Below are positions 6,917-12,607 of a DNA stretch of 13,451 nt, piece by piece. Positions within the stretch are counted from its first letter, which is position 1. Every line of letters begins with the position of its first letter. Source of the stretch: Leptolyngbyaceae cyanobacterium CSSed165cm_216 (GTDB lineage: Bacteria > Cyanobacteriota > Cyanobacteriia > Phormidesmidales > Phormidesmidaceae); the NCBI GenBank assembly GCA_007135385.1, contig SLIY01000223.1:1-13451 (forward strand), read 5' to 3'. A model generated the notes under the pieces. The model saw nothing but the letters and a program-made list of their open reading frames with translations. It had not been told where the DNA came from and searched no databases. The translations under genes were made by a program, and so were the position numbers.

Positions 6917-7877
6917 GGGGAGGATCATCAACAGCATCAGCGTCAGCCACCGAGAAAATTCGGCTGTGGGCCAGGTGACTAATACCACTGCACACATAGC
7001 CGAGCTGACCGTAACTATAGGTCAGGTGTTCAAACCGTTGGCTAGGATCACCTCCGGGACTTAGTCCCTTGCCTAGCCCCCGCACCAGGTTTAGACTGCG
7101 CCCCCCTATGCTCCGCAGGGTAAGAGTTTGTTCCAGCCGATCGCGATGACATTCGCTGATACCCTGCCACCAGCTACGGCGCAAAAACCAGCGACGGCGC
7201 AGGCGGGTTGGGGCGACCTGGTGGGTGACTTCCGCCTGGGGCATATACAGCACCCCCAACCCGGCGGCCAGTACCCGCTGGGTCATGTACAGTTCTTCGT
7301 TGGATAATAGGCAGTGACCCACCCGACCCAGGTGAGCATTAAACCCTCCCATGGCTTGCCACACCGGCTTTTGAATGGCGTAGTTAAGCCCCCGGGGGGT
7401 TTGCCGAGGATCGGTAATAGGCCGAATTGCCGGTCCTAAATCGTAAACCCCCAGGGTTTCCAGCATGCCTGGGGATAGCCAAAGCGGCGGATCGTAGCCT
7501 GGGGGCCAGGCCAGACTTACCCGCCCACCGGCGATCGCCACCGATGACGGACGGTCAAAGGCGATCGCCAGGGCCGCCAGCCAACCAGTCGCCGCCTCAG
7601 CATCGTCGTCTAGGTAGGCCAGAATTTGCCCCCGGGCTACCTGTGCCCCCCGGTTGCGAGCCCTGGATAGCCCTAGGGTGCCTTCGTACACATAGGTGAT
7701 GGGCGGGTCAGGTCCAAAGGTTTCAATCACTTGACGGGTATCGTCAGTCGAGGCGTTATCGACGATGATGATCTCGTAGGGGCAATAGGTCTGCGATCGC
7801 AGACTATCCACAGCGGCCTTTAGGTAACTAGCCCGGTTGTGGGTACAAATGATGGCTGAAATCAGCGGTTGAACCAT
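6900..7877 (-). CDS. Family 2 glycosyltransferase
   Basis: A 325-residue GT2 enzyme. It opens with PLISAIICTHNRASYLKAAV, then IIIVDNASTDDT (nucleotide binding), GLSRARNRGAQVARG, and YLDDDAE at 88-94, containing the metal-binding DxD. NEELYMTQRVLAAG near 195-208 has the acidic pair expected for the catalytic base in the acceptor half, followed by an Arg/Trp-rich amphipathic segment (RLRRRWFLRRSWWQG) that could sit on the membrane surface. There is no transmembrane segment or signal peptide. Sugar donor and acceptor cannot be told from sequence. It overlaps the WaaE-like glycosyltransferase downstream by 17 bases, so the two are probably translated from one message and act in the same surface polysaccharide or LPS pathway. 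The start ATG at 7877 puts the conserved SAIICTHNR six residues in, as usual. It is divergent from deoC. Confidence 0.87.
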   Translation of the reverse strand: MVQPLISAIICTHNRASYLKAAVDSLRSQTYCPYEIIIVDNASTDDTRQVIETFGPDPPITYVYEGTLGLSRARNRGAQVARGQILAYLDDDAEAATGWLAALAIAFDRPSSVAIAGGRVSLAWPPGYDPPLWLSPGMLETLGVYDLGPAIRPITDPRQTPRGLNYAIQKPVWQAMGGFNAHLGRVGHCLLSNEELYMTQRVLAAGLGVLYMPQAEVTHQVAPTRLRRRWFLRRSWWQGISECHRDRLEQTLTLRSIGGRSLNLVRGLGKGLSPGGDPSQRFEHLTYSYGQLGYVCSGISHLAHSRIFSVADADAVDDPPHDPMS

Positions 7878-7911
7878 GACCTAGTAAAGAAAGGCAGAAG
7901 GCAGCTATCCA

Positions 7912-7930
7912 CTCACCCCTGGGGGGTGAG
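7912..7930. repeat. Perfect 8-bp inverted repeat between a glycosyltransferase gene and deoC
   Basis: CTCACCCC (7912-7919) and GGGGTGAG (7923-7930) form a perfect 8-bp stem with a three-base loop TGG. It lies 35 bases upstream of the leftward glycosyltransferase start and about 145 bases before deoC. The genes are divergent, so a terminator makes little sense; a protein-binding operator or a hairpin in the glycosyltransferase leader is more likely. There is no T-run on either side. Confidence 0.45.
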
Positions 7931-7984
7931 CACAACATGACAGAAACACCTCAAGTCCCTTAGCGTTTGGATCCTAGACTAAGC

Positions 7985-8009
7985 CACTATCTGGTGGCGC
8001 GATATAGTG
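7985..8009 (+). promoter_or_regulatory. Candidate deoC -10 box inside an inverted repeat
   Basis: TATAGT at 8003-8008 is a five-of-six match to the -10 consensus, about 65 bases before the deoC ATG. It overlaps one arm of a 6-bp inverted repeat, CACTAT (7985-7990) and ATAGTG (8004-8009), with a 13-base spacer. I find no good -35 box, so an activator- or repressor-controlled promoter is possible. The assignment is by eye. Confidence 0.33.
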
Positions 8010-8073
8010 AGAAACGGTCGTCGTGCTGACGGCCTAGTTCACCATTCGGCACTGATCAGGAGACCCCTTACCC

Positions 8074-8763
8074 ATGGCCAAGGGTTTGTTCGCCACCGAT
8101 GACGCCATCGACCTAGCTCCATTGATTGACCATTCGTTGTTGAGCCCCACCGCCACCCCAGACCAGGTTAGCCAGTGGTGTGCCGATGCCGATCGCTACG
8201 GGTTTGCGTCGGTATGTATTGCTCCCTGCTACGTGGGCCAGGCCGCTGATTTATTGCACCAGAGTCCAGTCCAGGTATGTACCGTCATTGGCTTTCCCAC
8301 CGGGGCTACCACCACTGCTACCAAACTCTACGAAGCCCAGGAGGCCGCAGAGCGAGGGGCCACAGAGCTAGACGTGGTGATTAACCTGGGCTGGCTCAAG
8401 TCAGGCCAGCAAGATGCCGTCCACCGAGAGATCGCCCTCCTGTGTGAAGAAACTGGACAGTCGGTCAAGGCCATCTTAGAAACGGCCCTACTAACCCCGG
8501 CAGAAATCACCCTGGCCGCCGACCTCTGTATGGATGCCGGGGCCACCTTTTTGAAAACCAGCACCGGCTGGCATGGGGGGGCCACCGTCGAGGTGGTCGA
8601 GCAATTGCGAGAGTTGTCCAAGGGCCGGGTGGGCATCAAAGCCTCAGGCGGGATTCGATCGGCGGCCCAGGCGATCGCTCTGGTGCAAGCTGGGGCGACG
8701 CGCCTGGGCACGTCCCAGGGGCCAGAGCTGATGCGGCAGCAAAAAACCTCAGGCGGTGGCTAG
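8074..8763 (+). CDS. deoC: Deoxyribose-phosphate aldolase
   Basis: A 229-residue class I aldolase that cleaves 2-deoxyribose 5-phosphate to glyceraldehyde 3-phosphate and acetaldehyde, in deoxynucleoside salvage. The TIM-barrel active site is complete: Asp100 in ELDVVINLGWLKSG, the Schiff-base Lys161 in ATFLKTSTGW, and the second lysine, Lys189, in GIKASGGIRS. Other family signatures are IDHSLLSPTAT near 18-28, VCTVIGFPTGATTTATKLYEA near 68-88, and RLGTSQG near the end for phosphate binding. Length is normal for bacterial DeoC. The ATG at 8074 is supported by AGGAGA at 8058-8063, ten bases upstream. No deoA, deoB, deoD or cdd lies nearby, so it is not in a classical deo operon; cyanobacteria commonly carry deoC alone. 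The gene converges on the small cyclotransferase-fold gene with only 38 bases between the stop codons and no strong terminator. Confidence 0.96.
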   Translation: MAKGLFATDDAIDLAPLIDHSLLSPTATPDQVSQWCADADRYGFASVCIAPCYVGQAADLLHQSPVQVCTVIGFPTGATTTATKLYEAQEAAERGATELDVVINLGWLKSGQQDAVHREIALLCEETGQSVKAILETALLTPAEITLAADLCMDAGATFLKTSTGWHGGATVEVVEQLRELSKGRVGIKASGGIRSAAQAIALVQAGATRLGTSQGPELMRQQKTSGGG

Positions 8764-8801
8764 TGGTCTGTCAAGGCCAAAATGGCTTACTGCCCCTGAT
8801 C

Positions 8802-9227
8802 TCACGGATTAGCAGACGCAACCGCCGCCTTATAGGCAATCCAGCCCCCATATTCCGACACATCGGGCCAGCCGTGTTGATCAATTAAGGATTTGGGATA
8901 GAGAAACGCGATCGCCGTACCGCCTCCCACCAGCTGCACCTCATGGGGGTACATATGGGGAGGTTCATTGTCTTTTAGATAGGTATATTGGTCCGGCGTC
9001 ATGGCATAGAGTTCTCCAGGAATCGAGATGCCCCCTTCCCCAACTTCATGGATCCCAGGATGCCAACCGTCCTTCACCGCATGTAGCCGGTAAATTGGGG
9101 CCGTTTGTGCCTCTCCGACGAAATCGGCCCCTTGCAGGTTTTGGTTGTCGGGTTGGCCGCGCAGGGCCGATCCACAAATAAATACCGTAATCTGTTCTGT
9201 TTTATCAGTCATCGGTGTATCAGTCAT
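8802..9227 (-). CDS. Gamma-glutamylcyclotransferase-fold protein, related to allophanate hydrolase C-terminal domain
   Basis: A 141-residue soluble protein. ITVFICGSALRGQPDNQNL (13-31) followed by GADFVGEAQTAPIYRLHAV (33-51), then GISIPGELYAMT and YLKDNEPPHMYPHEVQL, match the pattern of the gamma-glutamylcyclotransferase (GGCT/BtrG) fold, in particular the version fused to the C-terminus of allophanate hydrolase (AtzF). CGSALRG stands where GGCT enzymes have the substrate loop, and Glu88 in KDNEPP aligns by eye with their catalytic Glu. No amidase partner lies here, so this is a free-standing copy; substrate unknown. It might act on a gamma-glutamyl compound, or be a non-enzymatic binding domain. 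The first ATG at 9227 follows GGGAG (9235-9231) by three bases, which is short; the second in-frame ATG at 9212 is 18 bases away. The two lie in a 10-base direct repeat. Between here and the next gene (9228-9413) I see nothing but weak -10-like TAATCT at 9279-9274. Confidence 0.75.
   Translation of the reverse strand: MTDTPMTDKTEQITVFICGSALRGQPDNQNLQGADFVGEAQTAPIYRLHAVKDGWHPGIHEVGEGGISIPGELYAMTPDQYTYLKDNEPPHMYPHEVQLVGGGTAIAFLYPKSLIDQHGWPDVSEYGGWIAYKAAVASANP
9203..9227 (-). repeat. Direct repeat duplicating the start codon
   Basis: ATGACTGATA (gene sense) occurs at 9227-9218 and again at 9212-9203, exactly 15 bases apart and in frame, giving the N-terminus MTDTPMTD. The duplication creates two possible in-frame starts; the first has the ribosome binding site. 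Confidence 0.7.
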
Positions 9228-9413
9228 TGACTCCCTTCCCGTTGCCCATCATCAGGCTCACATTGTCCACTCTAGATTATCCACCTTAGAGGATTAGGGA
9301 CCCCTGCTGATCCTGAATTGTGTGACGTACTCCCGACACCGATGTCAGCATGCGATGCGGGCCTCTCCCACCGGAAGGGTTTACCACTGGCTACCGGGTT
9401 CAAACTTTTTACA

Positions 9414-10043
9414 CTAAACCACTTCGCTACCAGGTTCTAGGATCGCTAGAAGACAGGTGGAGGCGGTGAAAGCAATCAACGGGTAGTCCCCTCGCTGGGC
9501 CAGCTTAGCGGCGGTTGTTAGCAGTTTGTCAATCGCCTGCCCCTGCTTGAAGATGCTGTAGCCCTGGCCTTGATATAACAGTCCATCGATGGGGTTAGCG
9601 ATATCGGGTACCCGCAGCCGCTGTAGTTGATAGGCGCTGGGGTGGGTTAGAAGCAGACAGGGCTGGGGGCCAAAGACGGGATACACCCTATAGCCAGGGT
9701 TACGGTCAGGCGGGGCATATCGAGCCCCAGGTTCATGGGCCCACACCGCATAACCCCGGGTCGTTTGGGTCAGGGCCACATAGTCATCCCGTCTCCCGAG
9801 GCGCGCCATCACATCTAAGGCTTTTTGAGCCTGAGTCGTGGTCTTAAAAAAGCTGTAGAACTGATTATCGACATACACCGCTGGCAGCCGGTGATCGATG
9901 TCTGGCACCCAAATATGGCAGGGGGTATACAGACCGCGATCCAGTAAAAGCTTGCATTCGATCGCATGGGAAGATGCAGGCGCGTGGGGGGACACGGGTC
10001 CACTCAGGGGGGACAAGATTTCGAGAGAGGAATTTAAAGCCAT
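9414..10043 (-). CDS. Hypothetical protein made of two tandem 78-residue repeats
   Basis: I do not recognise this 209-residue protein. It has no signal peptide or membrane segment. Residues 30-107 and 129-206 align end to end without a gap: each begins Cys-x-Leu-Leu, has a Tyr ten residues in, then VPDI (46-49 and 145-148), then QxYSxFK (61-67 and 160-166), a helix with K.L...A.L..R.DY, and closes with EPG (104-106 and 203-205). My hand count gives 24 identities in 78 positions. So it is an internal duplication of an alpha/beta unit of about 78 residues, with a Ser/Pro/Ala-rich N-terminal tail (1-29) and a 21-residue linker. YSxFK and the strand-helix-strand order suggest a small ligand- or protein-binding module; this is inference. 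Start ATG at 10043 has no visible Shine-Dalgarno. The gene is divergent from chlD, and the 186-base gap after it shows no clear terminator. Confidence 0.75.
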   Translation of the reverse strand: MALNSSLEILSPLSGPVSPHAPASSHAIECKLLLDRGLYTPCHIWVPDIDHRLPAVYVDNQFYSFFKTTTQAQKALDVMARLGRRDDYVALTQTTRGYAVWAHEPGARYAPPDRNPGYRVYPVFGPQPCLLLTHPSAYQLQRLRVPDIANPIDGLLYQGQGYSIFKQGQAIDKLLTTAAKLAQRGDYPLIAFTASTCLLAILEPGSEVV

Positions 10044-10433
10044 TGTTTATGGTGTAGGTCAGGTAGAGGGTAAAAACCAGGTCCAAAAAATTAGGGCAGT
10101 CATCTGGCCTAACCGCAAGATACCCAAAGTTCCTCAGGTTATCGCCACAGGCGATCGCCGATGAGCCGCCCTACTCCATAGCATGGGCAAATTCCAGACC
10201 AATCCCAATGTAGAAACAACGGACTTTCACGCCCTGAAAGAATGCCTACCCTGAGGACATTACTGAGCCTAGAATAGTTAAGGTGTCGAAATATTAACGA
10301 TGGGGCTAATTGGCAGGCACGGCAGAGGCCTTAGAGCCGCCCCATGGGATTTAGCCCGATAGGGCAAACCCGTCAATATCAGTTGGTTTGCCCCCAGCGA
10401 TACCTGATATGGTGAACGTTGATTCTCCTATTT
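10044..10433. other. Divergent intergenic region upstream of chlD
   Basis: This 390-base gap holds the 5' regions of the leftward two-repeat protein and of chlD. I can see a HIP1 octamer at 10151-10158, a 6-bp hairpin CTTTCA/TGAAAG (10224-10240), a -10-like TAGAAT at 10270-10275 and TATTAA at 10292-10297 without good -35 boxes, and a perfect 9-bp inverted repeat at 10362-10393. A short open frame of 23 codons (ATG 10183 to TGA 10254) has no ribosome binding site and is probably chance. No tRNA or mobile element is seen. Confidence 0.5.
10362..10393. repeat. Perfect 9-bp inverted repeat ahead of chlD
   Basis: GGGCAAACC (10362-10370) and GGTTTGCCC (10385-10393) are perfect complements separated by 14 bases. 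The right arm ends 40 bases before the chlD ATG at 10434. It could be a regulator binding site of about 32 bp or, if the promoter lies upstream near 10270-10297, a stem-loop in the chlD leader. No T-run follows, so it is not an intrinsic terminator. Confidence 0.55.
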
Positions 10434-12479
10434 ATGGCCATGGTTACCACTGTAGAATCCCCGATTCCTCTTGTTTTTCCGCTAGCGGCGGTCGTTGAGC
10501 AGTCGGCCATCAAAATGGCACTGTTGCTGGCAGCGGTTGACCCTGGCTTGGGGGGGGTGGTAATTGCCGGTTGCCGAGGTACGGCGAAGTCGGTGATGGC
10601 TCGGGCACTGCACCAGTTACTGCCCCCGATTGAGGTGGTAGAGGGGTCCTGCTGCAATACCGACCCCACCGATCCCCGCCAGTGGGATGACCAGACCCTA
10701 GAGCGGTTTAGTCCCGACAGTCCTGATATCCCCACTCGGGTAATTCCGGCTCCCTTTGTGCAGGTGCCCTTGGGGGTGACTGAAGATCGGCTGCTGGGTT
10801 CGGTGGATGTGGCGAAGTCCATCCAGGCGGGGGAAAGTATCTTTCAGCCGGGGTTGTTGGCGGAGGCCCATCGAGGGGTGCTCTATGTCGATGAAATTAA
10901 CCTGTTGGACGACCAGATCGCCAACTTACTGCTGGCTACACTCACCACTCGCCGCAACCAAATAGAGCGGGAGGGCATTAGCTTCCAACATCCCTGTGAG
11001 CCCCTGCTGGTCGCTACCTATAACCCTGAGGAAGGGGTGCTGCGAGAGCACCTACTGGATCGCATTGCCATTGCCCTGTCCGCCGACGGCGTCATGAATC
11101 TAGAAGACCGAGTGGCCGTGGTTGATCAAACGGCCCAATTTGCCGCCGATCCCCAGGGCTTTTTGGCGGGCTATGCCGACGAAATGGACGCCCTAAAAAC
11201 CCAGATCATCTTGGCCCGAGAGTGGCTAAAAGACGTCACCATCAGCCGAGAGCAAATTCAATACCTGGTCACGGAAGCCCTGCGGGGCGGCATTCAGGGG
11301 CATCGGGCAGAACTGTTTGCGGTGCGGGTGGCCAAAGCCCATGCGGCCCTCGATGGCCGGGCTACGGTATCTGCCGATGACCTACGGGTGGCGGTAGAGC
11401 TAGTGATTGTGCCGCGCTCGATGCTGCCCCAAGAGATGCCGGAAGAACCGCCACCGCCACCGCCACCGCCGCCACCGACCGAGCCAGACCAAGATCCTCA
11501 AGATAACCAGGACGACGACACCGATACCGATCAAGAAGAGGAGGATAATCCAGACGACCCTGAAGATAGTCCCCCCAGCATTCCCGAGGAGTTTGTGTTT
11601 GATCCAGAAGGGGTGATCATCGATCCGTCGATGCTGCTGTTTGCCCAAACCATGGGCCGCCAGGGATCATCGGGTCGTCAAAATTTGATTTTTTCTGAGG
11701 AACGGGGCCGCTATATCAAACCGTTTTTGCCCCAGGGACCCGTCCGCCGCATTGCCGTAGATGCTACCCTGCGGGCCGCGGCCCCCTACCAAAAAGCTCG
11801 CCGCCAGCGGCAACCCAATCGCCGGGTAATTGTCGAGCAGGGGGATATCCGAGCCAAACGCCTGGCCCGTAAGGCGGGTTCGCTAATTATTTTCGTGGTG
11901 GATGCCTCTGGATCTATGGCCCTAAACCGGATGCAGTCGGCTAAGGGAGCGGTGCTGAACCTACTGACCGAGGCCTACCAAAACCGCGACCAGGTGGCCT
12001 TGATTCCGTTTCGGGGCGAGCAGGCCGAGGTGTTATTGCCCCCTACCCGCTCGATTGCCATGGCCCGCAAGCGGTTAGAGCGGATGCCCTGCGGCGGTGG
12101 CTCTCCTCTGGCCCATGGGCTAACCCAGGCGGTGCGGGTGGGCACCAATGCCCAGCAATCGGGGGATGTGGGTAGTGTGGTGATTGTGGCGATTACCGAT
12201 GGTCGGGGCAATATTCCCCTGGCTCGTTCGTTGGGGGAACCCATGGACGCCGATGAAAAACCCGACATCAAACAAGAATTGCTGGAGATTGCTGGCCGGA
12301 TTCGGGGGATAGGGTATCAGTTGCTAATCATTGACACCGAACGCAAATTTGTCTCTACCGGCTTTGGCAAGGAATTGGCTAAAACCGCTGGGGGGCGCTA
12401 CTATCAGCTGCCCAAGGCGACGGATCAGGCGATCGCTTCCATGGCCCGAGGCGCGATCGCCGATATGAAGACTGGGTAA
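10434..12479 (+). CDS. chlD: Magnesium chelatase subunit D
   Basis: A 681-residue AAA+ and integrin-I domain protein. With ChlI it forms the ATP-driven motor that lets ChlH insert Mg2+ into protoporphyrin IX, the first committed step of chlorophyll synthesis. Domains: AAA+ module (about 15-330), with VIAGCRGTAKSVMARA holding the Walker A-like GCRGTAKS (46-53), Walker B LYVDEINLL near 150-158, and HLLDRI near 206-211; a linker (about 336-381) of ten prolines then a strongly acidic stretch; and a C-terminal vWA domain with the metal site DASGS at 490-494, GGGSPLA near 554-560 and AITDGRGN near 586-593. Length matches cyanobacterial ChlD (about 670-690). Starts: ATG 10434 or ATG 10440 (MAMVTT); a TTG at 10419 is in frame but less likely. 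None has a clear Shine-Dalgarno. ChlI, ChlH and Gun4 genes are not in the window. The gene is divergent from the orphan two-repeat gene. Confidence 0.97.
   Translation: MAMVTTVESPIPLVFPLAAVVEQSAIKMALLLAAVDPGLGGVVIAGCRGTAKSVMARALHQLLPPIEVVEGSCCNTDPTDPRQWDDQTLERFSPDSPDIPTRVIPAPFVQVPLGVTEDRLLGSVDVAKSIQAGESIFQPGLLAEAHRGVLYVDEINLLDDQIANLLLATLTTRRNQIEREGISFQHPCEPLLVATYNPEEGVLREHLLDRIAIALSADGVMNLEDRVAVVDQTAQFAADPQGFLAGYADEMDALKTQIILAREWLKDVTISREQIQYLVTEALRGGIQGHRAELFAVRVAKAHAALDGRATVSADDLRVAVELVIVPRSMLPQEMPEEPPPPPPPPPPTEPDQDPQDNQDDDTDTDQEEEDNPDDPEDSPPSIPEEFVFDPEGVIIDPSMLLFAQTMGRQGSSGRQNLIFSEERGRYIKPFLPQGPVRRIAVDATLRAAAPYQKARRQRQPNRRVIVEQGDIRAKRLARKAGSLIIFVVDASGSMALNRMQSAKGAVLNLLTEAYQNRDQVALIPFRGEQAEVLLPPTRSIAMARKRLERMPCGGGSPLAHGLTQAVRVGTNAQQSGDVGSVVIVAITDGRGNIPLARSLGEPMDADEKPDIKQELLEIAGRIRGIGYQLLIIDTERKFVSTGFGKELAKTAGGRYYQLPKATDQAIASMARGAIADMKTG
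11448..11477 (+). repeat. Proline-codon microsatellite in the chlD linker
   Basis: Ten consecutive CCG/CCA codons, mostly alternating as a CCGCCA hexamer, encode the polyproline stretch between the AAA+ and vWA domains of ChlD. Directly after it comes a run rich in GAC/GAT/GAA/GAG codons. Such repeats can change length by slippage; a change of whole codons would only alter the linker. Confidence 0.85.
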
Positions 12480-12607
12480 AGCTGAGGATTCTGTCCCTGA
12501 CCATAGCGTATCGCAGCGACTAAGCGGGCAATCTTAGGGGTGCTGGCGACGGTATCTGCCGTTTGTCCAGACCTATGGTTAATTGCTGTGCACCACCCCA
12601 AGTCTTC

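Noticed and set aside
6917..6997. A longer start for the WaaE-like glycosyltransferase, adding 27 hydrophobic residues
   Set aside because: This part overlaps the end of the upstream glycosyltransferase in another frame, lacks a ribosome binding site, and the conserved PVSVLIPA motif is correctly placed with the ATG at 6916.
8764..8801. A bidirectional terminator between deoC and the convergent small gene
   Set aside because: Only a six-pair stem with a bulge (AAGGCCA/TGGCTT) is present and neither side has a T-run.
9301..9413. A possible tRNA suggested by GGGTTCAAAC near 9397
   Set aside because: The bases flanking the T-loop-like sequence do not pair, and no acceptor stem, D-arm or anticodon arm can be folded around it.
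10183..10254. A 23-codon open frame in the gap upstream of chlD (MGKFQTNPNVETTDFHALKE...)
   Set aside because: It has no ribosome binding site and is too short to support; kept only as a note within the intergenic entry.
10201..10260. A CRISPR-like repeat suggested by the CTTTCA/TGAAAG hairpin
   Set aside because: The unit occurs once, with no second copy or spacer pattern anywhere nearby.
10379..10822. A 147-codon minus-strand open frame over the start of chlD
   Set aside because: It is antisense to the conserved AAA+ module, Ser/Thr-rich and without motifs; a shadow of chlD.
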